This document shows positions 34,456 to 43,590 of a DNA stretch of 64,000 nt, piece by piece. The notes below the pieces were generated by a model that was not told where the DNA came from, ran no database searches, and saw only the letters and a program-made list of their open reading frames with translations. Positions within the stretch are counted from its first letter, which is position 1; each line of letters starts with the position of its first letter. The position numbers and the translations under genes are program-made. The stretch is taken from contig NZ_CP119804.1 of the NCBI RefSeq assembly GCF_029338375.1, positions 2,810,955 to 2,874,954 on the forward strand, given 5' to 3'. The DNA comes from Halorussus lipolyticus (GTDB lineage: Archaea > Halobacteriota > Halobacteria > Halobacteriales > Haladaptataceae).

Positions 34456-36699
34456 TCACTCCCCGCGCCGTCCGGCGTGACCCGGATAATCCCGCTCGAA
34501 TCGGTCCTCGATTTCCTCCTCGCCGAACTCGATGATGACGGGGCGACCGTGAGGACAGGCGTAGGGGTTCTCGCAGTCGTCCAGCGCAGAGAGGAGGTCC
34601 ACGACCGACCCCTCCCCGAGCGACGTGTTGCCCGTGATGGAAGGATAGCACGCCAAATCCGCCAGCAGGTCGTCGGCGACGGCCTCCACGGTGTCGCCCC
34701 GGTGGTCGGGGTCGGTCGAGACGAACTCGGCCAGCGCGTCCCGGAGGAGTTCGGGGTCGAGCGTGGCGTCCAGTACGGTCGGTGCGGTCCGGACGACCAC
34801 CTCGCGGTCGCCCGCGAGTTCCGCCCGGAAACCCAGTCGCTCCAGCGCCTCGCGGTACTCGTCGAAGACAGCGGCCTCGCCCGCGGTGAGTTCCAACTCG
34901 ACCGGTTGGGCCAGCATCTGGGTGGTCGAGTCGTCGGCGAACTCCTCGCGCAATCGCTCGTAGTTGACTCGCTCGTCGGCGGCGTGCTGGTCGACCAGCA
35001 CCATCCCGTCGGGGGTCTCGGCGGTGATGTAGGTGTCGTGGAGTTGGCCCAGAATCCGCATCCGGGGCAGGGACTCGAACTCGGGGTCGTCGGTCGAATC
35101 GCCAGCGAGCGTCGCGGATTCGGTCGGTGCCGAGAACTTTCGGGTGGCCGACGAACCGCGCTGTTCGGTCGTCGGACCGGTCGCCTCGGCGACGGACTCT
35201 CTGCCGGAATCGCCGTCGTCGTCGGTGGAACTGCCGGAAGCGGCGTCGTCGCCGGAGTTGGCGAAATCGGCGTCGCCGCCGGTAGAACTGGCGGACGGAC
35301 TAGAGGTCGCGGTCGTCTCGGCGGAAACGCCGCTTTTCGCGGTCGGCGTTCGGTTCCCGCGCTCGGGTACCACCGATTCAGTTCTCGACGTGGCGGTCCC
35401 CGACTTGCTTTCTGATTTGCTTACCGATTGTTTAGAATTATTAGAGACATCTTCAGCTGTGTTTCTGGCGTCGGTGGACGCCGAGGAGTCCAGCGTGGAC
35501 TGCTCGCGCTCGGCGTCGCCTCCGGCGGTCAGTTCCGCCTGCTCGCCGGTCTCGCTGGCGCTCTCGCTCGCGCCGTCGCGCTCGCGTTCCGGTTCGACGC
35601 GGGTCTCGTCGGGCGCGCTCCGGCCTCGGGGGGCCGAGGACCTGACGAGGCCGTGGTCCAGCAGGGCGTCCTCGACTGTGGTCTCGACGGCCCGTTTCAC
35701 CGCCCCTTCCTGCGACCACCTGCACTCCATCTTCCGGGGGTGAACGTTGACATCGACCTCCTCCGGCGGGACCGTCACGAACAGGACTGCAAAGGGGTAG
35801 CGTTCGGCCGAGAGTTGGCCGCCGTAGGCCGAGACGAGGGCGTCGCGGACGACCGGTGAACTCACGTACCGGCCGTTGACGTAGGTCGAGATGTACTCGC
35901 GGGTACTTCGGGTGGTCTCGGGATTGCTGACGTAGCCAGTGACCGAAACCGCGCCGTCTGGCGACTCGCCCGTTGCTCGCGGTGTTGCCGCTCGCTGTTC
36001 CGAGGCGCTTCGCGCCTCGCCAACCTCTATCATCGAGGTGGCGACCTCTCGGCCGTAGACCGACAGGAGGGCCGACTGGAGGTCCCCGCGCCCGGTGGTG
36101 ACGAAGACCTCCCGGCCGTCGTGGGTCAGCGACACCGCCACGTCGGGGTTGGCCAGCGCGTAGCGCGTGACGACGGTGTTGACGTGCGAGAACTCCGTGG
36201 TTGTTGTCTTGAGGTACTTCCGGCGCGCGGGAGTGTTGTAGAACAGGTCTTCGACTTCGACGGTGGTCCCCTCCGGGCACCCGGCGGGGCCGACCGACTC
36301 GACCTCGCCGTCCTCCATCCGGAGTTCGGTGCCGGTTGCGCCGTCCCGCGGTTTGGACCGAATCGTCGTCCGAGAGACCGCGCCGATGGTGTGGAGCGCC
36401 TCGCCCCGGAATCCGAGTGTGGTCACGCCCGAATCGAGGTCGTCGGCGTCCTCGATTTTGCTCGTGGTGTGTTCCCGGACCGCGGTCCGGAGGTCGTCCT
36501 CGCTCATGCCGATTCCGTCGTCGCTGACCGCGATTCGGTCGATGCCGCCCTCCTCGACGGTCACGTCGATTCGGTCGGCGTCGGCGTCGAGGCTATTTTC
36601 GACCAGTTCCTTGACGACCGAGGAGGGCCGTTCTACGACCTCGCCCGCCGCGATTTTGCGAATCGTGGCGTCGTCGAGTTGGGTGATTCGGTCGCTCAT
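34456..36699 (-). CDS. mutL: DNA mismatch repair protein MutL
   Basis: 747 residues. The GHKL ATPase N terminus shows IRKIAAGEVVERPSSVVKEL, DDGIGM and TLGFRGEALHTIGAVS, then NVHPRKME at the end of the second domain. A linker of about 170 residues (around 370-540) is rich in Ser, Thr, Glu and Asp and is probably disordered. The C-terminal dimerisation domain has VDQHAADERVNYERL (near residue 570), the DQHAxxE endonuclease metal motif of MutH-less systems, and CPHGRP close to the end. It works with MutS, encoded at 52298 in the same window on the same strand, but not in one operon. The start is firm at MSDRITQLDDATIRKIAAGE. Confidence 0.95.
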   Translation of the reverse strand: MSDRITQLDDATIRKIAAGEVVERPSSVVKELVENSLDADADRIDVTVEEGGIDRIAVSDDGIGMSEDDLRTAVREHTTSKIEDADDLDSGVTTLGFRGEALHTIGAVSRTTIRSKPRDGATGTELRMEDGEVESVGPAGCPEGTTVEVEDLFYNTPARRKYLKTTTTEFSHVNTVVTRYALANPDVAVSLTHDGREVFVTTGRGDLQSALLSVYGREVATSMIEVGEARSASEQRAATPRATGESPDGAVSVTGYVSNPETTRSTREYISTYVNGRYVSSPVVRDALVSAYGGQLSAERYPFAVLFVTVPPEEVDVNVHPRKMECRWSQEGAVKRAVETTVEDALLDHGLVRSSAPRGRSAPDETRVEPERERDGASESASETGEQAELTAGGDAEREQSTLDSSASTDARNTAEDVSNNSKQSVSKSESKSGTATSRTESVVPERGNRTPTAKSGVSAETTATSSPSASSTGGDADFANSGDDAASGSSTDDDGDSGRESVAEATGPTTEQRGSSATRKFSAPTESATLAGDSTDDPEFESLPRMRILGQLHDTYITAETPDGMVLVDQHAADERVNYERLREEFADDSTTQMLAQPVELELTAGEAAVFDEYREALERLGFRAELAGDREVVVRTAPTVLDATLDPELLRDALAEFVSTDPDHRGDTVEAVADDLLADLACYPSITGNTSLGEGSVVDLLSALDDCENPYACPHGRPVIIEFGEEEIEDRFERDYPGHAGRRGE

Positions 36700-36752
36700 C
36701 TACTGTCCACACCGAGCGACCGAGCGCCATTCAATCTACTGTTGGCGAGTCG

Positions 36753-39419
36753 TCACCGACTCGCCCGGACCAGCAGGAGGCAGGCGAGGAGCGCCAGCAC
36801 CGTGACGCCGGGCGTGAAACCCGGCGTCCCGCCTTCCGACCCCGGAACCGAGTCGAATTTAGTCTCGGAATCGGTCTCCTCGTCCTCGAAGGCCGACGGG
36901 TCGCCGATGCCGATTTCCTTCGTAGCGTTCTCCACGACCCGATAGCTGTCTCGACTCCCCTCGGGGTAGTAGATGACCTGATAGGGAATCTCGATGCGCT
37001 GGCCTCTCAGCGACTCGTCGCGGACCGAGATGCCCACCGAGAGACTGGTCTGTCTGCCCGCCGACACGACCTCCTCGTTGACGTACTCCGCCCGGTTGCC
37101 CTCCGCGACGTTCCGACCGGCGGTGACGACGATACCGTTGGGAACCGACAGCGCCAACTCCACGTTGACCTTCCGGGTGTTGACCGAGGGGTTCCGGAGC
37201 GAGAGGGTGATGAACTCTTGGGACCCGTTCGTGGTGAGCGTCTCGATGGTGGCCGACGAGTCGATTTCCGGCGTCTTCCGGAAGTTCCTGACCCGGACCG
37301 ACCAGCTATTTCGGTCCCGACCGCCCGCACCGTCGTCGGCGACGACCGTGACGTTGCGCGTTCCCGGTTCGGCGAACGAGTGGTTCAGTCGCTCGCCGGT
37401 CCCCACCTTGGTCCCGTCAACCTGCCACCGGAGACTCGTCGCGTCGCCCTCGGGGTCGGACGCCTCGGCCTCGAAGGTCATGGACTCGCCCGTGAGGACC
37501 GAGACCGACGACGACTCCGGCGCGACCCCGCTGACTTTCGGCGGTCGATTGTTCACGCTCACGTCCCACGTCGCGGTGGCGCTCCCGCCGTGACCGTCCT
37601 CGACCGTGGCCTCGACGGTGTGGTCGCCGGGGGTCGAGAACTGGTGGGCGAACGTCACTTTCTGGCTGGTCGAGGAGAGGTCGGTCTCCTTCACTGACGA
37701 CCCGTCAACCGACCAGACCACCGTGGCGGGGGTCGCGTCGGCGTCGGTCGCTCTCACGACGAATCGCTGGCGCGTCCCCGTCTCGGGCGTAGGGACCTTC
37801 TCGGGCGAGACGCGAACCAGTTCCGGGTCGTCGTTCGAGACGACGACGGTCCGGTTCCGGGTGACGGACGCGCCGTACTGGTTCGTCACGCTGAGTTCGA
37901 CGTTCCGTTTCCCGACGGTTCGGAGCGCCGTCGAGACCGACCGGCCGTCGTAGGTTTCGCCGCCTATCGTCCACTGGTAGGAGAGGTCAACGTCCCTGTC
38001 TTCCGGGTCGGTCGCGCTCACCGAGAGTTCGACCTCCTCGCCGGCCGTCACCGACGACGGCGAAACCGAGAGGTCCTGAATCGACGGCGGGGTGCCCTCG
38101 ACGCTGACGGTAAACGACCGCTCGTCGGTGACGCCCCGGTCGTTCTCGGCGACGACCTGAATCTGCTTCTCGCCGGTCGAGTCGAAGGTCGCCTCGACTG
38201 TCCGGCCCGAGACGGTTTCGCCGTCTATCGTCCAGTCGTAGGCGAGGCCCGACGAGTCCCCCTCGGCCGAGAACTCGACCGTCTTGCCGGGGACCGTCTC
38301 GGTGCTTCCGGGCGTCACCGAGACGATTTCGGGCGCTTGTGCCACGTCAACGCTCCACTCGGTCGTGGCGTCGTCGGTCGAGGAGGTCCCGTCGCTGACC
38401 ACCGCCTCGACGGTGTGGTCGCCCGACCCGAACTGCCCGGCGTCGAACTCGTACTGACTGCCCGAGGACATCCGGTCGCCGTCCACGTACCACGTCACCG
38501 AGGGCGTGCTGTCGGGGTCGGTGGCGCTGACCGAGAAGGATTCGGTCTTCGAGGGGCCGAGTGAGACGCTCCCGGTTTCCGGCGACCGACTCCCGATTTC
38601 GGGCGGTTCGAACGACTGGACCCGAATCGTCCCGAGGTCCACGTAGTCGGAGGTGAACGACGCGCCCTCGTGGAACTCGGTCACGAACTCCACGTCCACC
38701 CGGTAGGTCCCCTCGTCGTCGGGAATCGGGACCGACCCCGAGATGGCCTCGTGTCGCCCGGACCTGACGCTCTCGGTGCCGAGGCGCTTGGTCGGCGTGT
38801 CGGGTCTGGACGCCCCTTCGGGGTAGACGTACACCTCGGTCGTCACGTCGTTGTACCCCGACGATTCGGCGTTGTACACCCGCGAGTCGAACCGGGCGTC
38901 CTCGCCGGGTTGGAACCGGCGGGAGTCCCGCGGCGACGACACCCCGGCGGAGGTGTGGTAGACGCCGCCACGCGAGAGTGCGAAGGTCTCCTCGTCGGTG
39001 CTTCCCACGGTTCGCTCGAAGACGCCCCACCGTTCGTTCACCTCGCCGTCGTTTCTGACGTGGACGTGGTACTCGCCCGGTGGCGCGTCGAAGATGTAGT
39101 AGTGAAAGAGGTCCTCGCTCAGGCAGTCGCCGGGGTTGCTGTCGTCGTCGGTTTCGGCGATGTCCGCGAAGTCGCCGTCTATCTGTTCGAGGAGCAGGGT
39201 AGTCTCGTGTTTGTCGTTGTCGGCGTCGTAGGTACCGACCGAGACGCAGGTGTTCTCGGCCTGTGCAGTGGTCGCGCCGAGCGCGGGGGTCGCTCCCGCG
39301 ACGACGACGCCGACCAGTACGAGGCCGACCAGCAGGACGTGACTGGCCGATACCTGCGAGGCCCGCTGGCACAACGCCCGCCAGCGCGGCAAGCGTCGTG
39401 TATCAAAATAACGAAACAT
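36753..39419 (-). CDS. Surface protein with tandem PKD/Ig-like domains and PGF-CTERM anchor
   Basis: 888 residues from ATG at 39419 (MFRYFDTRRLPRWRALC). A Sec-type hydrophobic stretch (VLLVGLVLVGVVVAGATPAL) leads to an exported N-terminal domain. Several PKD/Ig-like repeats follow, each with units such as SVSATDPDSTPSVTWYVDGD, DYDWTIDGETVSG-type and GDHTVEATVEDGHGGSATAT segments. A CARDB-like domain near the C terminus (ITLSLRNPSVNTRKVNVELA) precedes the sorting signal GTPGFTPGVTVLALLACLLL (PGF-CTERM). It is probably a lipid-anchored, glycosylated cell-surface adhesin or structural protein. The longer frame to 39563 is rejected: a TATA box at 39443-39452 lies 29 nt upstream of 39419. Confidence 0.82.
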   Translation of the reverse strand: MFRYFDTRRLPRWRALCQRASQVSASHVLLVGLVLVGVVVAGATPALGATTAQAENTCVSVGTYDADNDKHETTLLLEQIDGDFADIAETDDDSNPGDCLSEDLFHYYIFDAPPGEYHVHVRNDGEVNERWGVFERTVGSTDEETFALSRGGVYHTSAGVSSPRDSRRFQPGEDARFDSRVYNAESSGYNDVTTEVYVYPEGASRPDTPTKRLGTESVRSGRHEAISGSVPIPDDEGTYRVDVEFVTEFHEGASFTSDYVDLGTIRVQSFEPPEIGSRSPETGSVSLGPSKTESFSVSATDPDSTPSVTWYVDGDRMSSGSQYEFDAGQFGSGDHTVEAVVSDGTSSTDDATTEWSVDVAQAPEIVSVTPGSTETVPGKTVEFSAEGDSSGLAYDWTIDGETVSGRTVEATFDSTGEKQIQVVAENDRGVTDERSFTVSVEGTPPSIQDLSVSPSSVTAGEEVELSVSATDPEDRDVDLSYQWTIGGETYDGRSVSTALRTVGKRNVELSVTNQYGASVTRNRTVVVSNDDPELVRVSPEKVPTPETGTRQRFVVRATDADATPATVVWSVDGSSVKETDLSSTSQKVTFAHQFSTPGDHTVEATVEDGHGGSATATWDVSVNNRPPKVSGVAPESSSVSVLTGESMTFEAEASDPEGDATSLRWQVDGTKVGTGERLNHSFAEPGTRNVTVVADDGAGGRDRNSWSVRVRNFRKTPEIDSSATIETLTTNGSQEFITLSLRNPSVNTRKVNVELALSVPNGIVVTAGRNVAEGNRAEYVNEEVVSAGRQTSLSVGISVRDESLRGQRIEIPYQVIYYPEGSRDSYRVVENATKEIGIGDPSAFEDEETDSETKFDSVPGSEGGTPGFTPGVTVLALLACLLLVRASR

Positions 39420-39442
39420 CGTTTGGAAAATAGATGGGAATT

Positions 39443-39452
39443 CACAAATAAG
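39443..39452 (-). promoter_or_regulatory. TATA box of the PKD-domain surface protein gene
   Basis: On the minus strand the sequence is cttatttgtg, about 29 nt upstream of the ATG at 39419. It lies inside the longer open frame, which argues against that longer start. Confidence 0.5.
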
Positions 39453-39516
39453 TAGATTACGCTCTTTGAAATAAAGGTGCGTTGACGTTATCATCCCGGC
39501 CGCCGAAACCCTCGCC

Positions 39517-40065
39517 GTGGACTTCGTTATCTCCGACACGCACTTCGACCACGGGAACATCATCGACTACTGCGACCGCCCATTCGATTCGGCTGAGGAG
39601 ATGAACGAGGCCCTCGTGGCCAACTGGAACGCCGTCGTCGGCGACGACGACGAGGTGATTTTCCTCGGCGACCTCACAATGGCCAACGACTTCGGCGAGT
39701 TCGCGTCGTGGCTGGAGCGACTGAACGGGACGATTCAGTTCGTCCTCGGGGACCACGACGAGTGGGTGATGCCCTCGCTCGACGGCGTGGAGATACGCGA
39801 GACCTACCAGTTCGAGTACGAGGGCGTCCCGTTCTACTGCGTCCACGACCCCGAGGACGCGCCCGGCAACTGGCGCGGGTGGGTCCTCCACGGCCACCAC
39901 CACAACAACTGGCCCGACCGGTTCCCGTTCGTCTACCCGGACGAGCGCCGGGTCAACGTCTCCGTCGAGTTGATAGGGTACGAACCGCTCGGTCTGCCGA
40001 CGCTCCTCGACTGTCTCACTCGGTTCACGTGGTTGGACAGTCTCCCCGACGACGTAGACCCCTAA
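39517..40065 (+). CDS. Calcineurin-like metallophosphoesterase
   Basis: 182 residues from a GTG at 39517 (MDFVISDTHFDHGN). Dinuclear metal motifs are ISDTHFDHGNII, LGDLTMAN, LGDHDEW (GDHD in the place of the usual GNHD) and LHGHHHNNWP. The family contains cyclic nucleotide phosphodiesterases, nucleotidases and phosphoprotein phosphatases, and nothing here fixes the substrate. The Asn-to-Asp change in the third motif is seen in a subset of these small phosphoesterases. Cytosolic, single gene, divergent from the surface protein gene. Confidence 0.83.
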   Translation: MDFVISDTHFDHGNIIDYCDRPFDSAEEMNEALVANWNAVVGDDDEVIFLGDLTMANDFGEFASWLERLNGTIQFVLGDHDEWVMPSLDGVEIRETYQFEYEGVPFYCVHDPEDAPGNWRGWVLHGHHHNNWPDRFPFVYPDERRVNVSVELIGYEPLGLPTLLDCLTRFTWLDSLPDDVDP

Positions 40066-40324
40066 CGCCGCGTCTCGTCTCTTCTCTTGTTCCGGACGAC
40101 CGTTGCAACGCGAAGACCCCAGCGTAGACGCCGCTCTCTCGCTACCGCGTTCGCCGCTGGTTCGACTGTCGGTCTCCGGTCGGTTGGGTCTCGCTCTTCG
40201 CCCGACAGATTTGCGGCGAGCGCCGCGATTTCATAGGATCAATATGGTATCCCTAATATAATGTATGTTTTTTATATATTTTTACATCGACAGATTTTTC
40301 ACATCCCTCCAGATATTTTTCTGT

Positions 40325-41602
40325 GTGGTAGATAGTGAAAAAAGCGGTGCTGGTGCAGGATCGAATCTCAATCGCCGAACCTTCCTGAAAGCGTCTTCCG
40401 GTGCCATCGTCGGCCTGAGCGCGACGGGTCTCGCCAGTGCTGGCGACAGCGACCAACGAGTCGAGGGAGAAGTCCCGTATCCCGACCACAGCAAACTCCT
40501 CGTGGACGACTCCCTCACGTCGCTCACCACGCAGTACGACCTCCTGACGCTGGACAAGAAGCGTCTACAGACGCTCGTCGAGAAGGCCGGTCTCCGCGAG
40601 AGTAGCGAAACCGAAGCCAAAGACGCTCTCAAGGACCTCTGGCAGAAGTACCCCGTTCGAAAAGTCCGAGAGGGTAACGACTTCGTTTTCACGCTGGCCG
40701 AGGAGCGCTCGAACGGCGCTGTCTCCAAAGAGGAGACGGACCAATTCACTACCGCGGCGTCGGCCGTCAACCGCGGGTTCGGCAAGGAGAACGGCAACCG
40801 CAACGGAATCGATGCCCAGTGGTACGGGTCGATGCACAAGGACATGACCCGCCACACGCTGGAAAACGAGTTCGACCTCTACAGTTACGAGGAGGACGAC
40901 ATCGTTGAGGCCTCCCCGACTCCCGACTCGAACCCCTGCAACGGATGCGGTCAGCTAGTCGAATCGGCCGACTGGCCCGACTGGGTGAAAGACGGCATCA
41001 AGAAGGGTCTCAACGAGTTCGCCCACCACTACGGTCACTACTACGACCCCAACCAGTACACCGTCGACCTCGGATACGGAATCACGATAACGTTCAACGG
41101 TCTCGGCGGCGCACCGTGGTTCTGTGACTACGAGATGGGCGAGGCCAAGAACACGTCCTACTCGACCAAGCGCGAACACCTCGGTCGCGCACTCCACTAC
41201 GTGCAGGACGTGTCGGTCCCGCTTCACAGCGGCATGGGTCTCGAACAGATGAACTTCGAGATAGACTGTGACTTCGACGGCTGTGAGGTTCTGGACCCCT
41301 ACTACGACCTCCACTACAGCTACGAGGAGTGGGTCAAGAACAACTTCACCTCGGGCGAGAACTTCGTCGACGACTACGACAGCATGCTGGCTTGGAACGA
41401 CGACCCGTGGGACTGCGTTTACGAGGTCGCGGACTCGGGCAACAGCTACTCCTACGAGGTCTTCCACCTCGTGAAGGAGAACGGCACCAACTTCGACAGT
41501 TGGAACTCGACGGACTACAACGACTTGGTCGAGGCCACCGCGAATCCCGTCTCTCACGCCGGCGGCTACACCCACGCTCTCATCGACCAGATTTACAGCT
41601 AA
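40325..41602 (+). CDS. Tat-exported zinc-dependent phospholipase C/S1-P1-nuclease-like protein
   Basis: About 425 residues from GTG at 40325. The frame extends to ATG at 40265, but those first 20 codons (mostly Phe, Ile and Tyr) lie in AT-rich sequence with a TATA box (tttatatattttta near 40271-40285). The Tat motif NRRTFLK is followed by SSGAIVGLSATGLASAGDS, so the protein is exported folded. The body has MHKDMTRHTLENEFDLY, EFAHHYGHYYD and EHLGRALHYVQDVSVPLHSG; the last is the characteristic H-x3-D...PxH zinc segment of the phospholipase C/P1-nuclease superfamily. A CNGCGQ segment adds two cysteines. It is probably an extracellular phosphoesterase or nuclease. Substrate not known. Confidence 0.68.
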   Translation: MVDSEKSGAGAGSNLNRRTFLKASSGAIVGLSATGLASAGDSDQRVEGEVPYPDHSKLLVDDSLTSLTTQYDLLTLDKKRLQTLVEKAGLRESSETEAKDALKDLWQKYPVRKVREGNDFVFTLAEERSNGAVSKEETDQFTTAASAVNRGFGKENGNRNGIDAQWYGSMHKDMTRHTLENEFDLYSYEEDDIVEASPTPDSNPCNGCGQLVESADWPDWVKDGIKKGLNEFAHHYGHYYDPNQYTVDLGYGITITFNGLGGAPWFCDYEMGEAKNTSYSTKREHLGRALHYVQDVSVPLHSGMGLEQMNFEIDCDFDGCEVLDPYYDLHYSYEEWVKNNFTSGENFVDDYDSMLAWNDDPWDCVYEVADSGNSYSYEVFHLVKENGTNFDSWNSTDYNDLVEATANPVSHAGGYTHALIDQIYS

Positions 41603-41633
41603 CTCCGCGATTCGTCCCTTCTTTTCGCACGCC

Positions 41634-42638
41634 TCAGTCGTTTCTGATGCGCAGTGTCGTCCGGTAGTACCCCCCATCGTATTCGTAGTGGCGACGCCAT
41701 CGCCGGACTCCTCGGTTCGAGTCCGGCGGAGACGGACTGTCCACGCCGAGTCGTTCGAGGAGGTCAGTCAGTGCGTCGGAAATCGGTTCGCGCTCGGTGT
41801 AGATGCCGTTTCCGACGCTGATTTCGGTCACGATGTCGCGCACATCGCCCTCCACGTCGTCGAGCGTCGCGTCGAGATGGCTCCGGAGTATCTCGAGCAG
41901 TTCCGAGCGCGAATCGGCGACTCGTTCGGTCTCGTGGACGTATCGCTTCGTCTTCACCGACCCCTTTGCCGCGTGGGCACGTAGCGTCTGTTTCTCGTCC
42001 AGAAACTCGGTGTCGGGGTCGACGCGGACGTACTCGAACGGCGGATTCGGGACGAGTTGGCTCTCGTCTGGACCCATCGGGTCGAAGTAGACGACGCCGC
42101 GCTCGCCGTGGTCCGCCGCCGAGAGGTCTTCGTCGCTGACGACGGCCCCGATTGCGTCTTGGGTGGCTCTCTCGACGATTTCTGCGTCGAGTTTCGACAG
42201 CCCTTCGACGGGGGCGTCCACGACGGTCGCCTCTGGTGGCGCTCGCTCGACGGGTTCGAGCCAGAACTCCCACCGGTCGAGGGACACGCTCTCGACGTCG
42301 GTGACGCGGACGCGGTAGTACGCGTCCTCGTGTTCGACGTAGGCGGGTGGCGGCGTCTCGCTCGGGTCGTACGGGCCGAGCGGTTGCGCTTCGGTCGTCA
42401 GTTCGCCCGCGTCGAGCAAGGTTGCGACGAGTTCGTCGGCGTGACGGCGGACGTGCAACGCTTGGCGTCTCGGCTTCCACCGGAACAGTTCGAGGAGGGA
42501 CGTGCCGCCGCGAGGACTACTCTGGAGGGAGTATCGCGCGCCGTTCGAGGACGTGAAACCGGAACACCCGGCGAAAATCGCGGTCGCGCCGACACCTGCG
42601 AGTCCGAGCATCTCGCGCCGAGAAGGACGAGGGACCAT
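41634..42638 (-). CDS. Tat lipoprotein, unknown function
   Basis: 334 residues. MVPRPSRREMLGLAGVGATA followed by IFAGC gives a Tat signal with lipobox (Cys 25). The remainder is acidic, with no recognised domain. It includes a segment resembling a substrate-binding or assembly domain (DPMGPDESQLVPNPPFEYVR) and a long helical region near residue 250. Internal repetition is not seen. It is transcribed alone and convergent with the phospholipase-like gene. A TATA box about 30 nt upstream of the ATG supports the start. Confidence 0.65.
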   Translation of the reverse strand: MVPRPSRREMLGLAGVGATAIFAGCSGFTSSNGARYSLQSSPRGGTSLLELFRWKPRRQALHVRRHADELVATLLDAGELTTEAQPLGPYDPSETPPPAYVEHEDAYYRVRVTDVESVSLDRWEFWLEPVERAPPEATVVDAPVEGLSKLDAEIVERATQDAIGAVVSDEDLSAADHGERGVVYFDPMGPDESQLVPNPPFEYVRVDPDTEFLDEKQTLRAHAAKGSVKTKRYVHETERVADSRSELLEILRSHLDATLDDVEGDVRDIVTEISVGNGIYTEREPISDALTDLLERLGVDSPSPPDSNRGVRRWRRHYEYDGGYYRTTLRIRND

Positions 42639-42664
42639 CGGCTGTAACTTTCTGTCGGATATGG

Positions 42665-42672
42665 TATAAAAA
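42665..42672 (-). promoter_or_regulatory. TATA box of the lipoprotein gene
   Basis: Minus-strand tttttata, centred about 30 nt upstream of the ATG at 42638. The 230 bp beyond it up to 42903 are AT-rich in part (aaaataaaaac) and hold no gene. Confidence 0.55.
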
Positions 42673-42903
42673 TTACGTCGGCCGCGATTCGCGGCGTCGC
42701 CCGCCGGTTAGTTCGTCGGGACCCCCAACTCGTGAGAACGGATAGCTTCCGCGCCGCTCGTCAGCAGACGGCGCTGACGAGCGACGTCGGCGGTCGGAAA
42801 CGCCCGCGCGCCACTATGAAAATAAAAACAATTCTAAAGTAAATAGAAATAATGCGAAGACGATTATACATGTGTCCCGAACGCGGTCACGTCCCGAACG
42901 CGG

Positions 42904-43128
42904 TCATGTCCTCTCCCGCGCCACCTCTAGCGAGGAGAAAAACCCGTAGTAAGCCACCACGCCGCCCGCCAGCGACAGGTGGTAGGCCCACCGAGGAGCG
43001 GGCAGTACGTCGAACAGCATCGAGACGACGGCGACCCAGACGACGGCGAACACGAAGTCCGCCATCATGCCGTCCCGATGCTCCCGGACGTGACTGCGAA
43101 CGCGGTCGGGAATCGTTGCGAGCGTCAC
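42904..43128 (-). CDS. Small two-helix membrane protein of the acetate-transport operon
   Basis: 74 residues with two helices (ADFVFAVVWVAVVSMLFDVL and YHLSLAGGVVAYYGFFSSLE) after a basic amphipathic N terminus (IPDRVRSHVREHRDG). Its start overlaps the stop of the universal stress protein gene by 4 nt, so it is translationally coupled and closes the operon DUF4212 subunit, symporter, Usp, small membrane protein. Function unknown. Similar short genes follow Usp genes in other haloarchaea. Confidence 0.65.
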   Translation of the reverse strand: MTLATIPDRVRSHVREHRDGMMADFVFAVVWVAVVSMLFDVLPAPRWAYHLSLAGGVVAYYGFFSSLEVARERT

Positions 43129-43589
43129 GACTCGGCCTCCCGCTCGTCCACAACCAGCACCGACCGGTGGGTCGAGCGAAGCACGCGCTCGGTGACGCTC
43201 CCGAGGAGGACCCGCGAGATGCCCGACCGGCCGTGGCTTCCCATCACGATGAGGTCTATCTCCTCGTCCTCGGCGAAGTCGGCGATGACCTTGTGGGGTC
43301 GGCCGCCGCGGAAGTGTTCCTCCACGACGACGCCCCGGTCGCGGGCCAGTTCGGCGACGTGTTCCGTCGCTTTTCGGGCACGGGCTTCGAGTTCGTCCAT
43401 CTCGCCGAACCGGCCCTGTCGGATGCGTTCGACCTGCTCGGTGCCGAGGCTGACCTCGGCGGCGTCGGTGTCCACGACGTAGAGGGTGTGGACCTCGGCG
43501 TCGAACTTCTCGGCGACGTCGAGGGCCTCCTCGACCGCCAACTCGGCGGTCTTGCTCCCGTCCGTGGGAATCAGGATGCGCTCGTACAT
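43125..43589 (-). CDS. Universal stress protein (UspA family)
   Basis: 154 residues. It begins MYERILIPTDGSKTAELAVE and ends with the ATP-binding Usp signature VMGSHGRSGISRVLLGSVTE, then RVLRSTHRSVLVV. It is therefore likely an ATP-binding Usp. The gene lies 1 nt after the symporter stop, and haloarchaeal solute transporters are often followed by such Usp genes that may regulate them. Cytosolic; may dimerise. Confidence 0.9.
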   Translation of the reverse strand: MYERILIPTDGSKTAELAVEEALDVAEKFDAEVHTLYVVDTDAAEVSLGTEQVERIRQGRFGEMDELEARARKATEHVAELARDRGVVVEEHFRGGRPHKVIADFAEDEEIDLIVMGSHGRSGISRVLLGSVTERVLRSTHRSVLVVDEREAES

Positions 43590-43590
43590 C

